A stretch of DNA of 13,264 bases, taken from CBFDBT01 sp965603115. GTDB taxonomy: Bacteria > Pseudomonadota > Alphaproteobacteria > Sphingomonadales > Kordiimonadaceae. The translations under genes and the position numbers were made by a program. Shown one piece after another: positions 1-7,748 of this stretch. Below the pieces are notes generated by a model. The model was given only the letters and a program-made list of their open reading frames with translations, was not told the origin of the DNA and searched no databases. Position 1 is the first letter of the stretch. Each line of letters opens with the position of its first letter. The DNA lies in contig CBFDBT010000054.1 of NCBI GenBank assembly GCA_965603115.1, forward strand, positions 1-13,264, written 5' to 3'.

Positions 1-551
1 CTGCTGCAATATTAAACGCTATAAAAGAACTATCAAAGATTCCTGATGAAATTGTTAATCTCATTAATGATATCGCAGAGCAGACAAACCTTTTGGCTCT
101 CAATGCTACCATCGAAGCCGCTCGCGCCGGAGAAGCTGGCAGAGGTTTTGCTGTGGTTGCGAGTGAAGTTAAAGCCCTCGCAACACAAACAGCGAATGCT
201 ACTAGTGAAATTGCCACGCAGGTACAAGAAGTTCAGACGGTAACCAAAGATGCTGTAACGTCAGTGGAAGGCATATCCAGCACCATCTCGCGTCTCAATG
301 AGATTTCAGTGGCTATCGCCAGTGCTGTCGAAGAACAGGCAGCTGCCACGCAGGAAATTAGTCGTAACTCTCTTGAGGCTGCTACTGGTACCGAGGCCGT
401 TGGTGAAAATATTGCTAACGTTAGTCAATTTGCAGAAAGCACAGGTAATGCCGCCGCTGAAGTACAAGCAGCAACTGAGTCCCTTGCTGGCGATGCAGAA
501 AACCTATCCACTGAAATTGATGCATTCTTAAATGAAATCAGAAACGGCTAA
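1..551 (+). CDS. Methyl-accepting chemotaxis protein, C-terminal signalling domain (5' end outside window)
   Basis: The reading frame is open from the window edge (first full codon at position 3) to a TAA at 549-551, so only the last 182 or so residues are present. The fragment contains the highly conserved chemoreceptor hairpin-tip block (IAEQTNLLALNATIEAARAG followed by GRGFAVVASEVKALA, about 120 nt into the window), which contacts CheA and CheW. It is followed by a long Ala/Glu/Gln/Ser-rich coiled coil, including the VEEQAAATQEI stretch typical of the descending methylation helix in alphaproteobacterial receptors. The protein ends FLNEIRNG and has no NWETF-type CheR/CheB tether. The sensor domain, membrane segments and any HAMP domain lie upstream and cannot be seen, so the ligand and membrane topology are unknown. 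No other chemotaxis gene is in the window, so it looks like a stand-alone receptor. Family assignment is firm; specificity is unknown. Confidence 0.95.
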   Translation, partial: AAILNAIKELSKIPDEIVNLINDIAEQTNLLALNATIEAARAGEAGRGFAVVASEVKALATQTANATSEIATQVQEVQTVTKDAVTSVEGISSTISRLNEISVAIASAVEEQAAATQEISRNSLEAATGTEAVGENIANVSQFAESTGNAAAEVQAATESLAGDAENLSTEIDAFLNEIRNG

Positions 552-576
552 AGGTACTGTTACAAGATGAATGAAT

Positions 577-606
577 AAAGGTCCGGTAGTTTCCGGGCCT
601 TTTTTT
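577..606 (+). terminator. Rho-independent terminator after the chemoreceptor gene
   Basis: An 8-bp stem (AGGTCCGG at 579-586 with CCGGGCCT at 593-600, one G-U pair) closes a 6-nt loop and is followed directly by a run of T to 606; flanking A residues at 577-578 can extend the stem into the T run. It lies 25 nt after the chemoreceptor stop. Because purN converges from the other side and its stop is only 5 nt away, the hairpin may also act on the minus strand, where the downstream tract is the weaker TTTATT. Confidence 0.85.
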
Positions 607-610
607 GTGA

Positions 611-1267
611 TTAGTCAAATATTACTGGATTGATAAAAATATCATCCGACGCAGCCATATCTTCTATAATAGCTTTATGCCCTCTAATACGAATACGACG
701 TTCTGCTATTAATTTTACGGCCTCTGGATATATTTTATGCTCGGCTAGCAAAACTCTAGCTGCCAAGCTCTCTGGGGTTTCATCTGCAGCGATGGCAACA
801 GCAGCCTGTAATATAATTGGCCCATCATCCATTTCAGGGCGCACATAATGGACTGTACAGCCAGCAAAACGTACACCGTCTTCGATGGCGCGTTCATGGG
901 TGTGTAATCCCTTGTAACTGGGCAGTAAACTTGGATGAATATTGATCATACGATCCTTCCATCCGTTTACAAAATTAGCTCCTAATATGCGCATAAACCC
1001 TGCAAGACAAACAAGTTCAGTATCAACTTCTTTCAAGGCTGTATCAATTTCAGTTTCAAAAGCCTCACGACTTTCATAGTCTTTATGATTGATTACTTTA
1101 GTAGGAATATCAGCCTTTTTTGCGCGCTCAAGACCATATGCATCTATTTTGTTAGATAACACCAGAGCAATTTGCGCTGGAAAATTATCACGAGCACAAG
1201 CATCAATGAGAGCCTGAAGGTTAGTTCCCCCTCCAGAAATCATGACAGAAATGCGTATTTTCCGCAT
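611..1267 (-). CDS. purN: Phosphoribosylglycinamide formyltransferase (GART), folate-dependent
   Basis: PurN transfers a formyl group from 10-formyltetrahydrofolate to GAR in the third step of IMP synthesis; it is cytosolic. From the chosen start, visible motifs are the phosphate-binding loop SGGGTNLQ (residues 11-18), NIHPSLLPSYKGLHTHERA with catalytic Asn109 and His111, and PEMDDGPIILQ with Asp147. These keep the spacing of E. coli Asn106/His108/Asp144. Length is 218 aa, normal for the family. The frame also allows an ATG at 1288, which would overlap purM by 11 nt. I prefer 1267 because GAAGG (minus strand, 1279-1275) sits 7 nt before it, no ribosome site precedes 1288, and MRKIRISVMISG matches typical PurN N-termini. 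It follows purM with a 10-nt gap, its ribosome site overlapping the purM stop, so translation is probably coupled. Confidence 0.96.
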   Translation of the reverse strand: MRKIRISVMISGGGTNLQALIDACARDNFPAQIALVLSNKIDAYGLERAKKADIPTKVINHKDYESREAFETEIDTALKEVDTELVCLAGFMRILGANFVNGWKDRMINIHPSLLPSYKGLHTHERAIEDGVRFAGCTVHYVRPEMDDGPIILQAAVAIAADETPESLAARVLLAEHKIYPEAVKLIAERRIRIRGHKAIIEDMAASDDIFINPVIFD

Positions 1268-1277
1268 GTGGGAGCCT

Positions 1278-2387
1278 TCATTCTTCATTGGTTGTAGCTG
1301 ACCAATCGAATGTAGCGCCCCAATGGCCTTTGGTACCTGTCACACGGCATGTAGGCTTGCCTTCATGTTTAGCAACAGTACCGATAACATGCACGGTTTC
1401 TCCCATTGATTCTAATAGATGAGTGGCATCGCCAACATGATCGGCAGATACAAATACAGCCATGCCAATGCCACAGTTAAATGTGCGGGACATTTCGCGC
1501 GTTGTGATGTTGCCCATATTTGATAACCATTCAAAAACCGCTGGTAGTTCCCAATTGTGGGTAGCTATATCTGCCATAGTATCTTTTGGCATGGAGCGCG
1601 GAATATTTTCTAAAAATCCACCGCCTGTAATATGACAAAGGGATTTAACATACCCTGCTTTCACGGCGGCCATCACGCTTTTTACATAAATACGGGTGGG
1701 GGTAAGTAAGGCTTCACCCAATGTTTTGTCGCTATCAAATGGCGCAGGGTCACTATAAGAAAGTCCGCTGACCTCAACCATGCGACGCACCAAAGAATAA
1801 CCATTGGAATGTATGCCTGAAGAGGCTAATCCCAGAATGACATCACCATCACAGACACTACTGCCATCGAGTAAGGTGCCACGTTCGGCGGCACCAACTG
1901 AAAAGCCGGCTAAATCATAATCTCCACCCTGATACATGCCCGGCATTTCAGCCGTTTCTCCGCCAATGAGGACGGCATCAGACTGGCGGCATCCTTCAGC
2001 GATACCATCAACCACCGATGCCATCTGATCAACATCCAGATGACCCGTAGCCATATAATCAAGAAAGAATAGAGGCTCAGCGCCTTGTACGATTAGATCG
2101 TTAACGCACATGGCCACGAGGTCTATACCAACCGTATCATGTAGGCCTGCTTCAAGAGCAACCTTCAGTTTGGTTCCGACACCATCTGTGGCAGCCACTA
2201 GAATAGGATCATCAAACCCAGCCGCTTTTAGGTCAAACAGGCCGCCAAACCCTCCAAGGGAAGCATCTGATCCTGGTCTGCGCGTACTCGCGGCCATAGG
2301 TTTTATTCTATCAACTAAGGCTTCACCAGCATCAATGTCTACGCCAGCATCTTTATATGTATAGGATTTTTGATTATTATCGGTCAC
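1278..2387 (-). CDS. purM: Phosphoribosylformylglycinamidine cyclo-ligase (AIR synthetase)
   Basis: PurM closes the imidazole ring, converting FGAM plus ATP to AIR in the fifth step of IMP synthesis. The 369-aa product reads as a full-length PurM: N-terminal TYKDAGVDIDAGEALVDRIK, glycine-rich GGFGGLFDL, the DGVGTKLKVA block and GIDLVAMCVNDLIVQGAEPLFFLDYMATG. It then has IGGETAEMPGMY, the ASSGIHSNGYSLVRR stretch and HITGGGFLENIPR, all hallmark AIR-synthetase segments involved in ATP and substrate binding. The start is GTG at 2387 (minus strand); no ATG in this frame fits, and the family's conserved N-terminus begins about 9 residues in. The ribosome site is weak (GGAA about 9 nt upstream). It is the first gene of a purM-purN operon; a promoter should lie in 2388-2576, but none stands out on this strand. 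Confidence 0.97.
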   Translation of the reverse strand: MTDNNQKSYTYKDAGVDIDAGEALVDRIKPMAASTRRPGSDASLGGFGGLFDLKAAGFDDPILVAATDGVGTKLKVALEAGLHDTVGIDLVAMCVNDLIVQGAEPLFFLDYMATGHLDVDQMASVVDGIAEGCRQSDAVLIGGETAEMPGMYQGGDYDLAGFSVGAAERGTLLDGSSVCDGDVILGLASSGIHSNGYSLVRRMVEVSGLSYSDPAPFDSDKTLGEALLTPTRIYVKSVMAAVKAGYVKSLCHITGGGFLENIPRSMPKDTMADIATHNWELPAVFEWLSNMGNITTREMSRTFNCGIGMAVFVSADHVGDATHLLESMGETVHVIGTVAKHEGKPTCRVTGTKGHWGATFDWSATTNEE

Positions 2388-2576
2388 GAAACATGTTCCA
2401 AAAATTATGTGATTACTAAAACTCCACCTTATCGTAAAGATTACTGGGGTGCGAGAAATTACTTCTAATTAGCATTGCCTCTATTTTGGCTCATTCTCAA
2501 TATAATAGCTTTCATAAGACAATCTGGGCGTTATAGTGCCAGTAAATCCTGAGTGCAAAGGCTAATACCGTATTTT
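2388..2576. promoter_or_regulatory. Divergent intergenic region between purM and the DUF2066 gene
   Basis: These 189 nt separate two divergently read genes, so both promoters should be here. On the plus strand a perfect TATAAT occurs at 2501-2506, 71 nt before the chosen start of the downstream gene. Its -35 partner is poor: the nearest TTGCCT leaves a 20-nt spacer. A short CTAATTAG palindrome lies at 2465-2472. I see no convincing minus-strand promoter, no riboswitch-like structure and no tRNA. The GTG at 2553, within this stretch, is an alternative in-frame start for the downstream gene. Confidence 0.4.
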
Positions 2577-3689
2577 ATGAATAAAAACCTGAAAAACTTC
2601 TTAGTGGTTACCTTGTTGTTTGCTCTCAATTGTGAGTTTGCCTATGCGCAGCATGTTTCGCAGGACAGACTTGAGGCCCTATTCACTATTAACAATATTG
2701 CGGTTGACGAGACAGCAACAAACGCGTCAATAGCCCGCAGTCAAGCTATCAGCAAAGCCGAATCTATTGCTTTTGACAAATTAAAGTCCAAATTGGTCGC
2801 ATTAAGTGACTTACATTTACTTTCAAATACTGACTTCATAAATATAGTGGATTTAGTGCGGGGTATTGAAGTTAACGAAGAAAGGGCTTTTTCTAATCGA
2901 TATATAGCTAAGATCAACGTGACCTTTAGTCCTGAAGCAGTAATGAAAATATTCACTCAAGCTGGAGCATCATTTATTTTAAACTCCGGTTCAGAACTCT
3001 GTGTAGCACACGGTCACAAACAAGGTTTGGTTACGCGCCTATGGGAAGAGGACAATAAAGCTAAAGAAATTTGGCAAAGTGCAGACCTGATCAATAAATT
3101 ACGAACCTATAAAATTGCACAAGGGACTCTTAAGCAGAGAATGGCTTTGGATGCTAATTCTGTTGAAGTCGGCGGATTTGACACTGCTGAAATATTTGCA
3201 AATAGCTGTGGCACAAGAGCAGGCCTGCTAATTTTTAGCCGTACCATGCCCGATCTAATAAATGATGGCACTATCATTGAATATAAATATTGGATCAGTG
3301 ACATGTTGATTGAAAATAAGGGAACTCTTTATTCTACTAAAGACGAAGGAAGTGCGGGCGTAGATGCCAAATTATCTCAACTTATTGCTGATATAATAGA
3401 AGCCTCTGATGAAAGCTGGCGCCAAAAATCTATGGTCAAAGGTGATGAAAAAAGCGAAATTTATCTCTTGCTACACACCGACCAAATAAAAACTCTAGTC
3501 GCTGCAGAGCAAAGGCTCACAGGTCTATCCCTTGTCAGCAATGTCAGTGTAACACGTATTGCCATTCCCTTTTCACAAATACAGGTCTCATTTACCGGTA
3601 GCCGCGAGCAATTTATACAAGCCATAAGTCAAGTAGGGTATAGTCTTGAAACTTGGGGTCAAGAAAGCTTGTTAGTCTCCTCAAAATAA
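2577..3689 (+). CDS. Exported DUF2066 domain-containing protein of unknown function
   Basis: I recognise this as a DUF2066-family protein, both from its position directly before an AI-2E transporter and hdaA and from its wording: an N-terminal VDETATNASIARSQAISKA segment and the VRGIEVNEERAFSNRYIAKINVTFSP block, about 40-130 residues in. The 370-aa product begins with a clear Sec signal peptide: basic MNKNLKN, a hydrophobic core of about 13 residues, and a likely signal-peptidase site after AYA (about residue 24). It is therefore probably periplasmic, with no other membrane segment. I chose ATG 2577 because it gives a compact signal peptide; an in-frame GTG at 2553 would add 8 residues (MQRLIPYF). 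Neither start has a good ribosome site: AAAGG lies about 15 nt before the ATG. Codon use looks more A+T-rich than its neighbours, by eye. The AI-2E gene follows after 39 nt. The biochemical role is unknown, and I see no catalytic motif. Confidence 0.8.
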   Translation: MNKNLKNFLVVTLLFALNCEFAYAQHVSQDRLEALFTINNIAVDETATNASIARSQAISKAESIAFDKLKSKLVALSDLHLLSNTDFINIVDLVRGIEVNEERAFSNRYIAKINVTFSPEAVMKIFTQAGASFILNSGSELCVAHGHKQGLVTRLWEEDNKAKEIWQSADLINKLRTYKIAQGTLKQRMALDANSVEVGGFDTAEIFANSCGTRAGLLIFSRTMPDLINDGTIIEYKYWISDMLIENKGTLYSTKDEGSAGVDAKLSQLIADIIEASDESWRQKSMVKGDEKSEIYLLLHTDQIKTLVAAEQRLTGLSLVSNVSVTRIAIPFSQIQVSFTGSREQFIQAISQVGYSLETWGQESLLVSSK

Positions 3690-3713
3690 AGTAGCTCTAT
3701 AGTCATAAGGCAA

Positions 3714-3722
3714 AGAGGGGAG
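3714..3722 (+). promoter_or_regulatory. Strong Shine-Dalgarno for the AI-2E transporter gene
   Basis: AGAGGGGAG lies 6 nt before the ATG at 3729. It is the strongest ribosome binding site in the window and fixes that start. It contrasts with the weak sites before the DUF2066 gene and hdaA. Confidence 0.75.
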
Positions 3723-3728
3723 TGAATT

Positions 3729-4838
3729 ATGAAAAAATGGGCACTATGGGGCAGCATTGTCGGTGTTTGTCTCTTCATATATTTGACGCGCGGTATTTTG
3801 CTGCCATTTTTGGCAGGGCTTGCCATAGCCTACTTTCTCGACCCTATCGCCGACATCCTTGAAAAACGAAAAGTGCCAAGGGGCATTGCTGCCTCTCTCG
3901 TTATCACGCTCTTCTTTTTTATTATAGTTGGTGTGGTATTGGCCTTTTGGCCTATTCTGCAGGGACAGATCTTAGCAGCATCGAAAACCCTGCCTGAAAC
4001 GGCAGCCAAGCTTAGGCCATGGCTCGATCAGCTTTTGCTTAATCTCAACGCTAAAACAGGCATCACGCTTGGTGGTAACGCGGAAAGCATGCTGGCTGGC
4101 TTATCAGAGCAGGCATTAGCGCAATTAAATCAGGTATTTAGTAGCCTTTTAAAAAGCGGGCTTGCCATATTCAATATGTTTACTCTTGCTCTTATCTCTC
4201 CTGTTGTCGCCTTTTATTTGCTGCGGGACTGGGACCATATGGTGGCTAAAGTTGATAGCTGGCTACCAACCAATATTGCACCTACCGTGCGTGAACAGCT
4301 CTCAAACGTTGATTCTGTGCTTGCTGGTTTTGTACGCGGACAGCTTATGGTCAGCGTTATCATGGGAGTTATGTATGGCCTTGGCTGGTCACTTGTGGGC
4401 TTAGAGCTGGGATTAATTCTTGGTGTCCTCGCTGGTATAATGGCATTTATTCCTTTTGTTGGTGCGCTATTTGCTGCCGTGATTGCTGTTGCACTTGCTA
4501 TCGGGCAATGGGGCTTCGATTCAGGCCATATCGGCATGGTGGTGATGGTATTTGTTGTTGTACAAATTATAGAAAGTTCATTTTTGACGCCAAAATTAGT
4601 TGGTGAAAGGGTTGGCCTTCATCCGGTATGGGTATTGTTTGCAGTTTTTGCAGGCGGTGAAATTTTAGGGTTTGTTGGTGTTTTAGTTGCAGTGCCTTTT
4701 GCCGCTGCTACGGCGGTTTTTGTACGCTTTACTATCACTCAGTATCTTGACTATTATAACCTCTTGCCAGTAGAAGTTCCCGCAGATACTAAACCAAATG
4801 TGATTAAGCCAGCAACCAATGAAGAGAGTGATGAGTAA
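3729..4838 (+). CDS. AI-2E family transporter (PerM/YdgG-type inner-membrane protein)
   Basis: The 369-aa, very hydrophobic protein has the AI-2E exporter-like (UPF0118) layout. There are two closely spaced membrane segments near the N-terminus (about residues 6-38) and a third at about 53-75. A soluble stretch of about 60 residues follows, then one segment at about 138-165 and a cluster of segments from about 205 to the C-terminus. Conserved family signatures are present: SPVVAFYLLRDWD, GFVRGQ (200-205), the IPFVGALFAA stretch, and the LTPKLVG block from 286 with GLHPVWVLFAVFAGG and VPFAAA after it. The last 25 or so residues are polar and acidic (ends NEESDE). Members have been linked to AI-2 export, ion/proton antiport and permease roles; the substrate cannot be read from sequence, and the AI-2E name should not be taken as evidence of AI-2 transport. 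It overlaps hdaA by 8 nt, so the two are probably translated together. Confidence 0.9.
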   Translation: MKKWALWGSIVGVCLFIYLTRGILLPFLAGLAIAYFLDPIADILEKRKVPRGIAASLVITLFFFIIVGVVLAFWPILQGQILAASKTLPETAAKLRPWLDQLLLNLNAKTGITLGGNAESMLAGLSEQALAQLNQVFSSLLKSGLAIFNMFTLALISPVVAFYLLRDWDHMVAKVDSWLPTNIAPTVREQLSNVDSVLAGFVRGQLMVSVIMGVMYGLGWSLVGLELGLILGVLAGIMAFIPFVGALFAAVIAVALAIGQWGFDSGHIGMVVMVFVVVQIIESSFLTPKLVGERVGLHPVWVLFAVFAGGEILGFVGVLVAVPFAAATAVFVRFTITQYLDYYNLLPVEVPADTKPNVIKPATNEESDE

Positions 4839-5490
4839 GCAAATTCCACTAGACCTCAAGCACACCTCTTCCTTTGCTTCAGAAGACTTCTTAACTCTAC
4901 CGTGTAATGATGAGGCTGTAGGCTTGCTTGAGAGTTGGCCGTCTTGGCCTTCCCACGCCTTAGCCCTTATTGGCCCAAAAGGGTCTGGTAAAAGCCATCT
5001 CGGCCATGCGTGGTGCCAAAAAGCAGATGCGACAAGTCTAACCCCAAAAAGTGACATAACTACCCTTAAAGAAGGCTGTAACCTCTTTGTTGATGATGCG
5101 GATCAAGGTTTGTTTCCTGAGGACATGCTCTTTCATGTTTATAATTGGTGCAAAGAGACATCGGGCACTATTCTTTTTACGGGTCAAACTGCGCCAAACA
5201 GATGGTCTATAGAGCTACCAGACCTCAAGTCTCGTCTTGCCACATTACATGTGACATCCATTGGACAACCCGATGAGGATGCATTGATGATGATACTGGC
5301 AAAATTATTCTCTGATCGGCAATTAAAAATAGATGATAACATCTTGCCCTATCTCGTTTCTCGAATGGAGCGTTCATTTGATATGGCAAATATCATAGTT
5401 GCTGAGCTAGACCATATCAGCTTGGCTAAAAAGCGTAGACTAACAAAAATTCTTGCCAAGGAAGTGCTGGAAAAACTTGATACTGAATAA
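4831..5490 (+). CDS. hdaA: DnaA regulatory inactivator HdaA
   Basis: HdaA is a short AAA+ protein that docks on the DNA polymerase sliding clamp and stimulates hydrolysis of DnaA-bound ATP, preventing over-initiation. The 219-aa product opens with the clamp-binding hexapeptide QIPLDL (residues 4-9). It continues with Walker A GPKGSGKS (48-55, with the lysine intact), Walker B LFVDDAD (85-91), a box VII PDLKSRL with the likely arginine finger Arg135, and a sensor-2-like MERSF with Arg181. It has no DnaA domain IV, so it is not DnaA. The frame extends to an ATG at 4819, but I chose 4831 (MSKQIPLDL). That places the clamp motif at the extreme N-terminus as in other HdaA proteins, has a purine-rich GAAGAGAG just before it, and overlaps the upstream stop as ATGAGTAA. 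The tryptophan-rich WPSWPSHALAL before Walker A is typical of alphaproteobacterial HdaA. Confidence 0.93.
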   Translation: MSKQIPLDLKHTSSFASEDFLTLPCNDEAVGLLESWPSWPSHALALIGPKGSGKSHLGHAWCQKADATSLTPKSDITTLKEGCNLFVDDADQGLFPEDMLFHVYNWCKETSGTILFTGQTAPNRWSIELPDLKSRLATLHVTSIGQPDEDALMMILAKLFSDRQLKIDDNILPYLVSRMERSFDMANIIVAELDHISLAKKRRLTKILAKEVLEKLDTE

Positions 5491-5537
5491 TTTTGCGTGT
5501 CTACTGTCTTCTTGTATAGAAACTGGTGGCTAAATTA

Positions 5538-7733
5538 ATGGCTGATATTGATCCTGAAAAATCGAACGACATTAAAGCTGTAGACAAGTCTGCAGATCAA
5601 CTTTTGACGGCTGATCGCATTGCAAACATGCCTGCACGAGAAAAATTTTTAAATCGTGAGCTAAGCTGGCTGCAATTTAACATGCGCGTACTTGAAGAGG
5701 CAGACAATAAAAACCATCCGCTACTTGAGCGACTGCGATTTCTTTCAATATCTGGATATAACCTCGATGAATTTTATATGGTGCGTGTTGCAGGCCTTAA
5801 AGGCCAGTTAGAAAGCCAACTAGACATTCATTCCGATGACGGCCTAACTCCACCCAAACAGCTTAAGAATGTCAATGAGTTTGCTAAAAATGCCATCGAT
5901 ATCCAACAAGCTACATGGTCCACTCTGTATGAGGAAATGCAGCAGGCTGGTATTCATATCCTAAATTATGAAGATGTTTTACCCGACGATAAGTCTTGGC
6001 TGGAAAATTATTTTCTTACCAATGTTTTTCCACTGATCACACCGCTAGCGGTTGACCCTGCACATCCCTTTCCATTCATACCTAACTTAGGCTTTACCAT
6101 GGCGCTCTCTTTGAGCAGGCGCTCCGATGACAAGCCTGTGCTTGCACTATTGCCGGTTCCCAATCAAATCAAACGCTTTATCCGCTTACCGGGAGAAGAT
6201 GTACGCTTTATAAGCTTAGACAATTTATTGCGACTGTTTCTAGATCAACTTTTCCCTGGCTATACTGTTAGCGGGTGCGGTGTCTTTCGCGTTCTTAGAG
6301 ACAGTGACATTGAAATAGAGGATGAAGCTGAGGATTTGGTTAGAGTCTTTGAAACAGCTCTTAAGAGGCGCAGAAGAGGGCGCGTCATTCGTCTTTCTAT
6401 TGACGGAACTATGCCAGAGGATCTGCAAAAACTCATCATCAGCCGCATGGAGGCAGACGACGAATCTGTCATGATCGTTAATGGTATTCTAGATATTGCC
6501 GGTACCGATCAACTCATCACTGAAGACAATCCAGACTTGCTGTTTAAGCCCTTTGCACCGCGGTACCCAGAGCGTGTGAAGGATCATGGTGGCGATATAT
6601 TCAAAACCATACGCAGTAAAGATTTTGTCGTTCATCATCCATACGAATCTTTTGACGTTGTGCACGAATTTGTACTGCAAGCTGCACGCGACCCTAACGT
6701 AGTGGCTATTAAACAACTTTTATATCGCGCGGGGTCTCAGTCTGAAATTATCAATGCCCTCATTGAAGCAGCGGAGAATGGCAAAACCGTTACAGCGGTT
6801 ATTGAGCTTAAAGCACGGTTTGATGAGGAACAAAACATCAAATGGGCACGTGACTTAGAGCGTGCCGGTGTTCATGTGGTTTATGGATTTCTGGACCTTA
6901 AAACACATGCAAAGGCTGCTATGGTCGTTCGAAGAGAAGGTGAGCACCTTAATACCTATGCGCATTTAGGGACGGGAAATTATCACCCCATCACCGCTAA
7001 AGTTTATACTGATTTAAGCTATTTTACCACTTCGAAAGAAATTGTAAGAGACCTCAATAAACTCTTTAATTATGTCACAGGCTACATTGAACCTGTTGGC
7101 ATGGAGAAAATGGCGATCTCACCACTTATGTTGCGTTCACATTTAATCGCGAACATTAATGCCGAAATTGAATTTGCTAAAGAAGGTAAACCTGCAGCTA
7201 TTTGGGCAAAGCTGAATTCTCTTCTTGACCCGACAATCATTGAAAAGCTTTATGAGGCCTCCTGTGCTGGTGTTCAAATAGACCTTGTGGTCCGCGGGAT
7301 TTGCACGCTCAGGCCTGGCATAAAGGATTTGAGTGAAAATATCAGAGTGAAGTCGATTGTCGGTCGTTTCCTCGAGCATGCAAGAATTGTTTGTTTTGGC
7401 AACGGGGAGGGCATTCCTTCTAAGTTAGCCAAGGTATTTATAACATCAGCAGATTGGATGCCGCGCAATTTTGATAGACGTGTGGAAACACTTGTTCCTG
7501 TTGAAAATGAAACTGTTCATGCGCAAATTATCGAGCAAGTGATGGCTGCAAACTTCAAAGATAACATACAAAGCTGGACGATGAATGAAGATGGCACTTA
7601 TACCAGAGTTTACCCTGGTGATGACGAAATGGCTTTTTCTGCACATGAGTATTTTATGACCAATCCGTCTATGTCTGGACGTGGCACAGCCCGAGTTGGT
7701 GTTACACCCGTCTCTCCCGGCTTGAATTACTAA
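5538..7733 (+). CDS. ppk1: Polyphosphate kinase 1 (RNA degradosome polyphosphate kinase family)
   Basis: PPK1 reversibly polymerises the gamma-phosphate of ATP into inorganic polyphosphate. The product is 731 aa from ATG 5538, slightly longer than E. coli PPK (688 aa). The N-terminal domain starts with FLNRELSWLQFNMRVLEEA, followed by the YNLDEFYMVRVAGL block. The two catalytic-domain histidines are visible: His457 in LKTHAKAAMVV (the phosphorylated residue by homology with E. coli His435) and His614 in RFLEHARIVCF (E. coli His592). Their spacing of 157 is identical to E. coli. The AHLGTGNYHP and ITSADWMPRNFDRRVE motifs are intact. An in-frame GTG at 5526 would add 4 residues (MAKL); I prefer the ATG because GGTGG lies 8 nt upstream. 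It follows hdaA by 47 nt without a terminator and is followed by ppx after 15 nt. Confidence 0.97.
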   Translation: MADIDPEKSNDIKAVDKSADQLLTADRIANMPAREKFLNRELSWLQFNMRVLEEADNKNHPLLERLRFLSISGYNLDEFYMVRVAGLKGQLESQLDIHSDDGLTPPKQLKNVNEFAKNAIDIQQATWSTLYEEMQQAGIHILNYEDVLPDDKSWLENYFLTNVFPLITPLAVDPAHPFPFIPNLGFTMALSLSRRSDDKPVLALLPVPNQIKRFIRLPGEDVRFISLDNLLRLFLDQLFPGYTVSGCGVFRVLRDSDIEIEDEAEDLVRVFETALKRRRRGRVIRLSIDGTMPEDLQKLIISRMEADDESVMIVNGILDIAGTDQLITEDNPDLLFKPFAPRYPERVKDHGGDIFKTIRSKDFVVHHPYESFDVVHEFVLQAARDPNVVAIKQLLYRAGSQSEIINALIEAAENGKTVTAVIELKARFDEEQNIKWARDLERAGVHVVYGFLDLKTHAKAAMVVRREGEHLNTYAHLGTGNYHPITAKVYTDLSYFTTSKEIVRDLNKLFNYVTGYIEPVGMEKMAISPLMLRSHLIANINAEIEFAKEGKPAAIWAKLNSLLDPTIIEKLYEASCAGVQIDLVVRGICTLRPGIKDLSENIRVKSIVGRFLEHARIVCFGNGEGIPSKLAKVFITSADWMPRNFDRRVETLVPVENETVHAQIIEQVMAANFKDNIQSWTMNEDGTYTRVYPGDDEMAFSAHEYFMTNPSMSGRGTARVGVTPVSPGLNY

Positions 7734-7748
7734 TTGGAGATAACAAAG

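Noticed and set aside
2388..2576. Possible purine riboswitch or other leader before purM
   Set aside because: I found no paired-stem/junction arrangement resembling a purine or PRPP/ppGpp riboswitch, and no attenuator hairpin with a T-run on the minus strand.
3729..4838. Evidence for AI-2 quorum sensing
   Set aside because: The family name comes from one proposed function; no luxS, lsr gene or other signalling partner is in the window, and family members include antiporters.
4683..5057. 124-codon minus-strand frame across the AI-2E gene/hdaA junction
   Set aside because: It overlaps conserved parts of two well-supported genes, including the HdaA Walker A region, and shows no family resemblance.
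4831..5490. Reading the AAA+ gene as a dnaA fragment
   Set aside because: It starts with a clamp-binding motif and ends after the AAA+ lid with no DNA-binding domain IV. The length and motifs are those of a complete HdaA, not a truncated DnaA.
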